Shown here: positions 1-6,401 of the stretch, in pieces
Layout: each line of letters begins with the position of its first letter
How positions within the stretch are numbered: position 1 is the stretch's first letter
Source of the DNA: Rhodanobacteraceae bacterium
GTDB taxonomy: Bacteria; Pseudomonadota; Gammaproteobacteria; Xanthomonadales; Rhodanobacteraceae
Direction: 5' to 3'
Assembly (NCBI GenBank): GCA_012270595.1
Contig: JAAXIA010000192.1
Coordinates: 1-11,088, forward strand
DNA length: 11,088 nt
Notes under the pieces: model-generated
What the model saw: the letters and a program-made list of their open reading frames with translations, nothing else
The model's database searches: none
Told to the model about the DNA's origin: nothing
Made by a program: the position numbers and the translations under genes

Positions 1-756
1 CTTGAAAACCATGTCATTCATGGTCTGATGGATCATGATCTTGTTGACTATGACGGGCATGCCAAATTGCTTCACAAGCTTGCTGGACAGATGGTTGCCC
101 GCTTTAAATCTTATCTATCTGATGAAAGCGAGGTCGAAAATGTTCTGATCCATAACCAAGGGAAAATAACCGACTTTATCGTCGCACAGCTTAGACAGCA
201 TGTTTTGGAAACACCTACGGATTATCAGGTCCGTGTCAGCAGAGGATTCACCCTGTTGAAGCCATTCAACTGCACTATTCAGGAAGGCGCAACACCCCGA
301 AATTTCAGGGATATTCCAGAAGATAAAAGCGATTTAAAAAAGATTATTTTCCAAGGGTTTTCAAAATGCTGCTATCCGCGTCAGAAATTTGACTCAGTTG
401 AGGGTGAGCTTAGGTTTGCTCATATTCTGGAATATGATGAGAAAGTCATACGCTGGATGAAGCCAGCGCCTGGCTGCTTCCGGATTGAGTATAAAAATGA
501 CGTTTCTTATGAGCCGGATTTTGTCGTTGAAACGGCGGATGCCAAATATCTGTGTGAACCTGAAAGGAAGTCAGAGATGGAGAATGACACCGTGCTGGCT
601 AAAAAGGAAGCGGCGGTGCGTTGGTGTCAGCACGCCACTCAGCATGCGCAGGAAAATAACGGTAAACCATGGCACTATGCTCTTATTCCACATAACGCCA
701 TCACGTCGAATAGAAGTTTTGAAGGATTGATGCGTGAATACATGGTGCAAGCATGA
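1..756 (+). CDS. C-terminal part of a DEAD/DEAH helicase-nuclease of the type III restriction (Res) class, 5' end outside the window
   Basis: The frame is open from base 1, so this is the last 251 codons of a longer gene; the ATG at 28 is probably internal. The fragment lacks helicase motifs but ends in a PD-(D/E)XK-like nuclease module: an acidic EGELRFAHIL helix (about 403-432), then IEY, then YEPDFVVE (508-531), then a YLCEPERK strand (547-570), an AAVRWCQHA helix and a closing WHYALIPHNAI. This layout matches the C-terminal nuclease of Res-type helicases, which cut DNA in type III restriction or related defence systems. In relatives I recall, the strand reads E-P-K; here it reads E-P-E (556-564), so the catalytic lysine may be missing or shifted. 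Base composition is visibly more AT-rich than the surE-gpx genes, consistent with transfer. No partner methyltransferase is in view. Confidence 0.7.
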   Translation, partial: LENHVIHGLMDHDLVDYDGHAKLLHKLAGQMVARFKSYLSDESEVENVLIHNQGKITDFIVAQLRQHVLETPTDYQVRVSRGFTLLKPFNCTIQEGATPRNFRDIPEDKSDLKKIIFQGFSKCCYPRQKFDSVEGELRFAHILEYDEKVIRWMKPAPGCFRIEYKNDVSYEPDFVVETADAKYLCEPERKSEMENDTVLAKKEAAVRWCQHATQHAQENNGKPWHYALIPHNAITSNRSFEGLMREYMVQA

Positions 757-790
757 CTGATTTGATAGAAATCCTGATTTGATAAAAGTC
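757..790. repeat. Tandem 17-bp direct repeat directly after a stop codon
   Basis: CTGATTTGATAGAAATC (757-773) is followed without a gap by CTGATTTGATAAAAGTC (774-790), 15 of 17 bases identical. The first copy begins on the base after the TGA of the helicase-nuclease gene. It may be a replication-slippage duplication or the scar of an insertion at the edge of the accessory gene. No function can be assigned. Confidence 0.8.
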
Positions 791-827
791 GGATTCTACA
801 GCCTATCACCGTCCAGCCCCTTGAGCT

Positions 828-1727
828 TTAAGGGCCACACCCGCCCAGACCCGGCGTGCATTGCTCTGGCTCTTCACCATGTTCTTCGCGGTTGATGTTG
901 CGATGGGGTTTTGCAGGCAAAGCTCGGGCGCGCAGTAGTTTCTCTAGCACGATTGCCACGGCGGCAAAGGCAAAGGCACCGGTAACATGGGTGACCGCAC
1001 CCAGTCCTTCCCCGCAGCTTAAGTTCCAGGAAGCACCACCCGCCGGGCGGATGCCACAGACTGAACCATCGGCTTGTGGATAACGCACGTTTTCTAATGA
1101 ATAGACCACCGGAACACCGAAAGAGCGCCCTGGGTGTCGCGGAAAATGGAAATCGCTGCGTAGTTTTTTCCGGATCAGGCTAAGCATGGCGTCGTGCTCG
1201 CTGCGTGACAGGTCGCGCACACGAATTTGGGTTGGGTCGGTGCGACCACCAGCAGAACCCACGCTCACGATCGTTTGCTTGCGCCGACGACACCAGGCAA
1301 TCATTTCCAGTTTCACCCGAAAGGCATCACATGCGTCCAGTACCACATCATAATCACGGCTTAGTTGTTCACCAAGTGTTGTCGTCGTAAGAAACCGCTC
1401 CACCGCCACCACCTGCAAAGCGGGATTAATCGCACGCAGGCGCGTCGCCATCACCCCGGCCTTGGATTTTCCGTAGGCACCATCAAGCGCATGCAGTTGA
1501 CGATTGGTGTTAGATACACACACTTCATCAGCATCAATCAGACACAGCCTGCCCACGCCACTGCGTGCCAGCGCCTCAGCAGCCCAGGAGCCAACGCCAC
1601 TGAGGCCCACTACGCAAACACGGGCGTGGGCCAGCGTCGCTACGCTACCGACACCATAAAGGCGGTCAACACCGGCAAAGCGCTCGGCTGGATAAGCCCT
1701 TTTAGGTTCGTAAGGCAAAGCGGACAT
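828..1727 (-). CDS. tcdA: tRNA threonylcarbamoyladenosine dehydratase TcdA (CsdL/YgdL)
   Basis: TcdA is an E1/ThiF/MoeB-like ATP-dependent cytosolic enzyme that cyclises t6A at position 37 of ANN-decoding tRNAs to ct6A. In the 299-residue protein the adenylate-binding GLSGVGSW loop is at 41-48, LIDADEVCVSNTNRQLHAL at 63-81, and VLDACDAFRVK at 129-139. Cys238, in the SCGEGLGA segment, sits where E. coli TcdA has its conserved Cys234. The ATG at 1727 is preferred: it follows AAGAGG and gives an N-terminus of family length. An in-frame GTG at 1757 would add ten residues. The last 25 or so residues (NREEHGEEPEQ onward) are polar and beyond the usual family end. It is probably a core gene, but it stands between two accessory-looking blocks and converges with the helicase-nuclease gene. 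Confidence 0.9.
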   Translation of the reverse strand: MSALPYEPKRAYPAERFAGVDRLYGVGSVATLAHARVCVVGLSGVGSWAAEALARSGVGRLCLIDADEVCVSNTNRQLHALDGAYGKSKAGVMATRLRAINPALQVVAVERFLTTTTLGEQLSRDYDVVLDACDAFRVKLEMIAWCRRRKQTIVSVGSAGGRTDPTQIRVRDLSRSEHDAMLSLIRKKLRSDFHFPRHPGRSFGVPVVYSLENVRYPQADGSVCGIRPAGGASWNLSCGEGLGAVTHVTGAFAFAAVAIVLEKLLRARALPAKPHRNINREEHGEEPEQCTPGLGGCGP

Positions 1728-2025
1728 GGACCTCTTAAAACAAGCCTGGACAGCCACGCAAGTGGTTCACAGCCCGACCTGGCTGAGCGCGCGCACCGAC
1801 CAGAGCACCACGGACAATCAAGATCAGGCTCGTCCAACCCTGGCTTTGTTGTTTACACTGGCGATGCTGCATTCCCCAGCGACCACAATACCACCATCCT
1901 GTCACTGACACATTTCATTGAAGAACTTAAGAAAAAAGGAGGATATTCTAGCCTACGAGGAGCAGCATCTGGCCGATTCGACCCAATCACGGGTCTGCAA
2001 CAAATAGATGGAAACCCAAAGAGCT
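1728..2025. other. Intergenic region between hipA and tcdA
   Basis: No gene is supported here. The only structure seen is a short inverted repeat, GACCC-AATCAC-GGGTC at 1980-1995, about 30 bp beyond the hipA stop. It has no T-tract in the hipA direction, so it is at best a weak terminator. The tcdA promoter should lie here on the minus strand, but I could not find a convincing -35/-10 pair. Open frames crossing the region on the plus strand are antisense to tcdA or hipA and look spurious. Confidence 0.5.
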
Positions 2026-3330
2026 TTACTTCAAAACTCCTGTTCGATGCGCCTTGGCAATGCTGTCAGCAACTTCTGACGGCACCCCTGATTCGTCAGC
2101 AAAATGCTTCCACTGCAAAACAGCCTCTTGGACTTGCCGGACAATTTCTTCGGCTCGACCACGTTTCATGGATGCATTTTTCGCACAGGCTTTGAAATCT
2201 TCCATCGTGAAATCATCACGCTTGCCATTAAGCGACATCTGGTGCCGACTCGTCCAGTCACCTTGAGGGTTATAGCTGTAGGTCATATCAAAGGCCGGAG
2301 ACAGAGACCATTTACCTGGCTTGTCCATCAGGAAAGCAATATTCTTGACGTGATCATCCTGATTACGACCAATAATATTGAAAGCCATGCGTCGGAACTG
2401 CTCTTCAATCGTCGCCATCGGCATTCCAAGCTTACGAATAGTACGCAGCGCCTGCTCATAGGAATGCGCTCCCGCCTTCTTGAAATCAAAGTGTTCCATG
2501 GCACAAAAGGATTGCATATGAATCTTTTGACCAGTATCTGTCCGATCAAAACGTCTGGTCATAAAATGGCTGCGGCCGTTCTCTTTAAGTAGTCTTGACT
2601 CCGCCATGTCGATTCCAGCTTTCTTTGCCATGTGATAGTAGGCATATTCGATAAGCCCATAACCTGCCGGATCTTCCAGTTCCTTATCCCGGTTGCCAAA
2701 AACGCCATCAAACTTCAACAACCAGTAAGAAAAACCCTTCACGGCCTTGACCTGGCCGGAGCACACCTCATTGGTTTTCTGATTCCATGCAATAATCGCC
2801 TTGGCCCTGGCTCCACCTGCCGAGGTGCCAACACGTAGAATATCCTGCAAAGAATCTTCTCTAAGCTCAGCGGCAAAAGAACCCTGAAGCGCATTTCGTT
2901 CAGTCAAAATCTTACTGGCGAGCTCAACCAACGCCCTAACATCAACCGATTCAGATTTGCCTGTAAAAGGCCCCTGAGATGGCAAATACTCCAACGCACC
3001 CATGCCACGAATACCGGTATAGCACAGCCGCTCGACTGGGTTAAAGGTTTCCAGCGGACGCCCCTGATTTGCAAGCCATACATTAATCAGTGCATTACCA
3101 AAATCATCTGGCAATGAATCGGCAAGTAATCCTGGCAGGCCATGAAACGTCTCACGAGGCAAAGCTGGGAATGAATAAATCTGTTTTGATAGCGGCATCG
3201 TTAGCGGTGCAACCTCAATACCGCTGTGAATAAAGTCAGACTCATACTCAAAATGGGCAAGTCCAGCACTCTCATCCCAACTCACAGCGCCGATAGATTT
3301 GCCCCAGAGTTTAACCTCGGCAACTGTCAT
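2026..3330 (-). CDS. hipA: HipA-family serine/threonine kinase toxin
   Basis: HipA toxins are cytosolic kinases; E. coli HipA phosphorylates GltX and causes growth arrest. This 434-residue protein is full length, with an N-terminal couple_hipA region (about 1-115) and a HipA_C kinase domain. The key kinase segments look intact. GTSAGGARAK is at 168-177, with Ser170 matching the autophosphorylated Ser150 of E. coli HipA by my alignment. RFDR is at 260-263. The catalytic loop QDDHVKN is at 324-330, with Asp325 the likely catalytic base. The metal-binding PAFDM is at 345-349. The start overlaps the hipB stop by four bases (ATGA), implying translational coupling. This toxin is therefore probably active, in contrast to the broken antitoxin remnant nearby. 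Its substrate cannot be predicted from the sequence. Confidence 0.93.
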   Translation of the reverse strand: MTVAEVKLWGKSIGAVSWDESAGLAHFEYESDFIHSGIEVAPLTMPLSKQIYSFPALPRETFHGLPGLLADSLPDDFGNALINVWLANQGRPLETFNPVERLCYTGIRGMGALEYLPSQGPFTGKSESVDVRALVELASKILTERNALQGSFAAELREDSLQDILRVGTSAGGARAKAIIAWNQKTNEVCSGQVKAVKGFSYWLLKFDGVFGNRDKELEDPAGYGLIEYAYYHMAKKAGIDMAESRLLKENGRSHFMTRRFDRTDTGQKIHMQSFCAMEHFDFKKAGAHSYEQALRTIRKLGMPMATIEEQFRRMAFNIIGRNQDDHVKNIAFLMDKPGKWSLSPAFDMTYSYNPQGDWTSRHQMSLNGKRDDFTMEDFKACAKNASMKRGRAEEIVRQVQEAVLQWKHFADESGVPSEVADSIAKAHRTGVLK

Positions 3331-3677
3331 TCTTCATCTCCCCACCACCATGGTTCTTCCTTTTTTGATTTCGCGGATTTTGAAGAGGCTCTTTGACGCC
3401 GCTTGCCCTGCATTTTTAATTGCTGAATGGGACTCACCGCTGGCTCCGGGAGGAGAGTGTCCAGGTTTTCTACCAGTTGCAGTGCTCGCAAAATACGAAT
3501 GATACTTGAAGCCTGAACCGAATCACCATGTTCAATCCGTGCCATGGTCCGATTTGAAACACCGGCCTCCTGTGCAAGTATAGCCTGGGTTTTGTCCTGA
3601 TTCAGGCGATACTGTGTGATGCGATGCCCAATCTCCTTTAGCACGGCATCATCTGAAAGATCATTTATAAATTTCAT
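3327..3677 (-). CDS. hipB: HipB-like XRE-family antitoxin and autorepressor
   Basis: This is the antitoxin and DNA-binding repressor partner of HipA. The 116-residue product has an XRE helix-turn-helix at about 12-70 (IGHRITQYRLNQDKTQAILAQEAGVSNRTMARIEHG spans helices 1-4), then SPIQQLKMQGKRRQR and a lysine- and tryptophan-rich tail ending PWWWGDEE, which may contact HipA. The start at 3677 is preferred over an in-frame ATG at 3707. The longer start has no recognisable ribosome site, and one copy of the repeated operator motif (3683-3694) would lie inside its coding sequence. With the 3677 start that copy sits just before the gene. The stop overlaps the hipA start. Autoregulation is inferred from the four motif copies around the promoter. 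Confidence 0.88.
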   Translation of the reverse strand: MKFINDLSDDAVLKEIGHRITQYRLNQDKTQAILAQEAGVSNRTMARIEHGDSVQASSIIRILRALQLVENLDTLLPEPAVSPIQQLKMQGKRRQRASSKSAKSKKEEPWWWGDEE

Positions 3678-3682
3678 AAGCT

Positions 3683-3819
3683 GCCTATTTTGTCTACTTA
3701 ACGGCATCTAAACCGACCAATATGCCTTATTTGTCACTTTAGATAACTCATGCGTTCATGTCAATGCGCCATATTTGTCTAATTAATATCTTTTTTCGTA
3801 CTAACCTGTCTTATTTGTC
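3683..3819. promoter_or_regulatory. Four-copy operator array of hipBA, consensus GCCTTATTTGTC
   Basis: Four 12-bp sites share G-Y-C-W-W-W-TTTGTC: GCCTATTTTGTC (3683-3694), GCCTTATTTGTC (3724-3735), GCCATATTTGTC (3768-3779) and GTCTTATTTGTC (3808-3819). All have the same orientation, and their starts are 41, 44 and 40 bp apart, close to four helical turns. The core has a weak dyad (GNC...GNC). They bracket the predicted promoter, so HipB or HipAB binding is the natural reading. The sites are seen directly; the protein that binds them is inferred. Confidence 0.65.
3736..3764 (-). promoter_or_regulatory. Predicted sigma-70 promoter of hipBA
   Basis: On the minus strand a perfect -35 hexamer TTGACA (3759-3764) is followed, after a 17-bp spacer, by TAAAGT (3736-3741; four of six matches to TATAAT). 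Transcription would start near 3729, giving a leader of about 50 nt before the preferred hipB start. Motif copies lie immediately upstream of the -35 (3768-3779) and at the expected start point (3724-3735), well placed to block RNA polymerase. Confidence 0.55.
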
Positions 3820-4000
3820 CTATGACACTCCTCCTGATCGCGTATACTCCCTCATACAGGGCAATGCAACCTCCATATAGACACCATCCATTCTTAAGGC
3901 ACCTTTTCGTTGTTCAGCAGGAGATGTCAGATCCCCCAGTCTCAAAACCCTACAAGGCCAGCCTAAGCAAAACCCAGGCCGCCAAAGCTACTCCATTATC

Positions 4001-4260
4001 TTTCGGTGAGGAAAGATCCAAATACAGGCAACGTTATGCCTGATGTACACGAAGTATTGAAGGTAATAGCTGAGCAATCTGGTGAAACAATTCCATTGCA
4101 TGGGGCTGAAGCTGCTCGAAGGCTCAAATTATCATCCCAAGTTCCCGCAATCCCTATATTTTATACAAGTGGTCGATCCCGGCAGATAATCATCGGTAAA
4201 CTTGCAGTGGCACCGACCACGCAAGTCATCGAAAACTTCAACTTGCCGGGACAGGGGCAG
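4001..4260 (+). pseudogene. Remnant of a DUF6088 (AbiEi-like type IV antitoxin) gene
   Basis: Three pieces in two frames together read like the central part of a DUF6088 protein. E-R-S-K-Y is at 4011-4025. After a shift of frame comes [20 protein letters not shown] and onward through [16 protein letters not shown] and [15 protein letters not shown] (4027-4203). After a shift back comes [12 protein letters not shown] (4218-4253). DUF6088 proteins pair with AbiEii/AbiGii nucleotidyltransferase toxins. Here the N-terminal winged-helix part, the C-terminus and any toxin gene are missing, and at least two frameshifts are needed, so it is a decayed fragment. A GTG-started open frame at 4006 exists, but it runs through the tRNA gene and is not a real product. 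The family assignment rests on remembered motif order. Confidence 0.65.
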
Positions 4261-4381
4261 TCACGAGAGAATATCGGCCCAAGAGAGAGCCAGGGCGGGC
4301 ACGTGTCGGAATGGAATGGAAATGCTTCACTCAGTACGCTTAAACCGGCCGGAAGGCCCAGGAATGGCGAGATTCAGGCAC

Positions 4382-4413
4382 AAAAAAACCGGTATCAGAA
4401 AACCGGTTTTTTT
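4382..4413 (-). terminator. Intrinsic terminator of tRNA-Ser
   Basis: A perfect 11-bp inverted repeat, AAAAAAACCGG (4382-4392) and CCGGTTTTTTT (4403-4413), has a 10-nt loop. Read on the minus strand it lies two bases past the tRNA CCA end and finishes in a seven-T tract. The A/T symmetry means it could also stop plus-strand transcription coming from the DUF6088 remnant. Confidence 0.85.
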
Positions 4414-4415
4414 AA

Positions 4416-4508
4416 TGGCGGAGAGGGCGGGATTCGAACCCGCGATACGGGGATAAGCCGTATACACACTTTCCAGGCGTGCTCCTTCAACCACTCGGAC
4501 ACCTCTCC
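4416..4508 (-). tRNA. serT-like (GGA): tRNA-Ser(GGA)
   Basis: On the minus strand the 93-nt sequence starts GGAGAGGTGTCCGAGTGG and ends in GGTTCGAATCCCGCCCTCTCC followed by GCCA. The acceptor stem pairs GGAGAGG with CCTCTCC. The anticodon loop CTGGAAA carries GGA, reading UCC and UCU. A long variable arm (ACGGCTTATCCCCGT) is typical of serine tRNAs, and the CCA is encoded. Its 3' end faces the accessory block on the left. Confidence 0.95.
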
Positions 4509-4800
4509 ACATAGTCGTGTACACAAAATGCATCCGTATAGTCCCGATATTCTCAATCGCTCTACCAAGGCTTGAAGCAGACCATCGAATCTGGCCGCTT
4601 CGGTACCACCCTGGCTGGGTTCAGCCAATGGCCAGGTGCTTTAAGCCCCCGCATCTGGCACACCCTTTTAGCAAAACAACAAACGAGTAATAAGATACCA
4701 TATTATGCACAGCTCTCCATGGTAACGTATGTTGTGGGGAAAGTCACGAATGAGGTACCCTTTAAAGAGCACCTGAGCGCGATGATTCGAATAACCCCGA
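4509..4800. other. Intergenic region between tRNA-Ser and the surE promoter
   Basis: No gene is supported. The tRNA promoter should lie just right of 4508 on the minus strand; TTGAGA and TATACG hexamers occur there but with unsuitable spacing. A 6-bp inverted repeat, CCTGGC (4610-4615) with GCCAGG (4631-4636), is present without a T-tract. The truD gene that often precedes surE in gammaproteobacteria is not here. Confidence 0.5.
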
Positions 4801-4860
4801 CGTGAAACCGGCGGGCAGGTCCGGTAGACTTCACGCGTTGTCTTTGTGTTCTTATACAAT
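4801..4860 (+). promoter_or_regulatory. Predicted promoter of the surE operon with an overlapping inverted repeat
   Basis: TTCACG (4830-4835) and TATACA (4853-4858) are separated by 17 bp, each with four of six consensus matches; TACAAT at 4855-4860 is an alternative -10. The -35 forms the right arm of an inverted repeat: CGTGAAACCGG (4801-4811) pairs with CCGGT (4821-4825) and TTCACG (4830-4835), with a 4-nt bulge. Such a site could be an operator. No regulator is recognised. Confidence 0.4.
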
Positions 4861-4863
4861 GCG

Positions 4864-4887
4864 GTGTTCGCCATGGTGGTCGAACAC
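4864..4887 (+). repeat. Inverted repeat in the surE 5' leader
   Basis: GTGTTCG (4864-4870) and CGAACAC (4881-4887) form a perfect 7-bp stem with a 10-nt loop. It would be at the very 5' end of the predicted transcript and could stabilise it. The weak ribosome site GGA (4906-4908) is not part of the stem. Confidence 0.5.
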
Positions 4888-4913
4888 GCCTTAGGTTTAT
4901 TTGACGGATAAGC

Positions 4914-5702
4914 ATGCGAGTCCTCGTAAGCAATGACGATGGCGTGGATGCCAAGGGTATTCACGTGCTTGCTGATCGCCTCTGTGCCATAGGCGACATC
5001 ACGGTGGTTGCGCCGGATCGAGACCGTTCCGGTGCAAGCAACTCTTTAACCTTGGATGCTCCGGTTCGTGCAACACGCATGCACGATGGCCGCTACCGCG
5101 TTGCCGGAACGCCGACGGACTGCGTCCATCTGGCACTGTCTGGCCTGCTTGAGGAAGAGCCGGACATTGTCGTGTCAGGCATCAACAACGCGGCCAATCT
5201 CGGCGACGATGTGATCTATTCGGGAACCGTATCAGCGGCGATGGAAGGCCGCTTTCTTGGTCTGCCGGCCATCGCGGTATCACTGGTGACCGATCACCAC
5301 GAAGGAGTGCATTACGATTCGGCGGCGAAAGCGGTGCTGCTACTGATGCAACGTCTGCTAGTCGATCCACTACCGGCCAATACCATCCTTAACGTGAACG
5401 TCCCTGACCTGCCCTGGGACCAGACGCATGGTTTCGAGGTTACCCGCCTTGGCTGCCGCCACCGGTCTGCGCCCTGCATTGCGCAGACCGATCCGCGTGG
5501 GAATCCCTTATGGTGGATTGGGCCCTCCGGTGACGCGGATGATGCTGGCCCAGGCACCGACTTCGACGCCGTGCGGCGTGGTTTTATCTCGGTCACTCCC
5601 ATCCATGTCGATTTGACCCGTTTTCAGGCGCTCGAGAAAATCAGCAGCTGGATGCGTTCACTCAATCACGATATGCCCGGTGCGAAGCACGAGGATGCCT
5701 AA
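4914..5702 (+). CDS. surE: 5'/3'-nucleotidase SurE
   Basis: SurE is a metal-dependent cytosolic phosphatase that dephosphorylates nucleoside 5'- and 3'-monophosphates and is linked to survival in stationary phase. The 262-residue product starts [13 protein letters not shown], with metal ligands Asp8 and Asp9. [14 protein letters not shown] (35-48) carries the Ser39 ligand, [12 protein letters not shown] is at 64-75, and [20 protein letters not shown] at 86-105 includes the Asn91 ligand. All expected active-site residues are present. A short polar tail after SSWMRSL goes a little beyond the usual end. It is the first gene of a four-gene operon, three bases before pcm. The sequence closely resembles Xanthomonas SurE as I remember it. 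Confidence 0.96.
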   Translation: MRVLVSNDDGVDAKGIHVLADRLCAIGDITVVAPDRDRSGASNSLTLDAPVRATRMHDGRYRVAGTPTDCVHLALSGLLEEEPDIVVSGINNAANLGDDVIYSGTVSAAMEGRFLGLPAIAVSLVTDHHEGVHYDSAAKAVLLLMQRLLVDPLPANTILNVNVPDLPWDQTHGFEVTRLGCRHRSAPCIAQTDPRGNPLWWIGPSGDADDAGPGTDFDAVRRGFISVTPIHVDLTRFQALEKISSWMRSLNHDMPGAKHEDA

Positions 5703-5705
5703 GCG

Positions 5706-6401
5706 ATGAGCATCCATCCACTCCCCGATGCAGCCCTCAAAGGTGAGGGGCTAACTTCGCAGCGTGTGCGCGACGGCCTGGTAAGCCAACTCGCTACCGG
5801 CGGCATTGTTCACCCTCGTGTCCTTGCTCTGATAGGCCACACGCCACGCCACCTGTTTATCGACCAGGCCCTGCATGCACACGCTTACGAAAATACGGCA
5901 CTACCGATTGGTCACGACCAGACCATCTCACAACCGTGGGTCGTAGCACGCATGAGCGAGTTGCTGCTTGAGCACCTTGGCCAACGCGCAGGCAAGCCGT
6001 GGAAAGTGCTGGAAATTGGCACCGGATCGGGCTACCAGGCGGTGATACTGGCGGGACTGGGCGGCCAGGTGTATACGCTTGAACGCATCGGACTCTTGCT
6101 GCGCCAGGCGCGACGCCGTTTCCGTCAGCTTGGCCTTGACACTATCCGCTCCCGACACGAAGACGGCTGTCTTGGCTGGCCAGGCGAGGCACCTTTTGAT
6201 GCGATCATTCTTACTGCTGCCAATGAAGTGATTCCTGAGGCCTTGCTCGATCAACTCAAACCAGAGGGGGTAGTAATCGCACCATTAGGTCCCCCAGGAC
6301 ACCAGAGACTGGTGCGTGTGTGTGCTGACCACACCGGTCAGTGTGTGCAGCAAAAGCTTGACATGGTCAGCTTCGTACCACTGCGTCATGGCATCGATTG
6401 A
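5706..6401 (+). CDS. pcm: Protein-L-isoaspartate O-methyltransferase
   Basis: PCM uses S-adenosylmethionine to methylate abnormal L-isoaspartyl residues and start their repair. The 231-residue protein has the substrate-loop PIGHDQTISQP at 67-77 (the family usually has G where Asp71 stands). The SAM-binding motif I, VLEIGTGSGYQ, is at 101-111, followed by YTLERI, and the GWPGEAPFDAIILTAA motif is at 157-172. A GAGG ribosome site lies within the end of surE. The stop TGA shares its final A with the ATG of yqaA (TGATG), so the two are probably translationally coupled. The surE-pcm pair is a long-known protein-repair and stress-survival unit. Confidence 0.95.
   Translation: MSIHPLPDAALKGEGLTSQRVRDGLVSQLATGGIVHPRVLALIGHTPRHLFIDQALHAHAYENTALPIGHDQTISQPWVVARMSELLLEHLGQRAGKPWKVLEIGTGSGYQAVILAGLGGQVYTLERIGLLLRQARRRFRQLGLDTIRSRHEDGCLGWPGEAPFDAIILTAANEVIPEALLDQLKPEGVVIAPLGPPGHQRLVRVCADHTGQCVQQKLDMVSFVPLRHGID

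Noticed and set aside
1365..2195. 276-codon plus-strand open frame
   Set aside because: It is antisense to tcdA and the end of hipA, has no family-like motifs, and both minus-strand genes have clear conserved residues.
4260..4385. Possible second copy of the tRNA-Ser 3' end as an att site (AATGGCG...GATTC near 4364-4377)
   Set aside because: The match to the tRNA end is short and interrupted, no better than chance, so no attachment site is claimed.
4006..4575. 189-codon plus-strand open frame
   Set aside because: It runs through the tRNA-Ser terminator and the antisense of the tRNA gene. Only its first third resembles DUF6088, and that part is frameshifted.
4668..4964. Minus-strand open frames of 83-98 codons upstream of surE
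   Set aside because: They overlap the surE start and promoter, show no family features, and have no supporting context.
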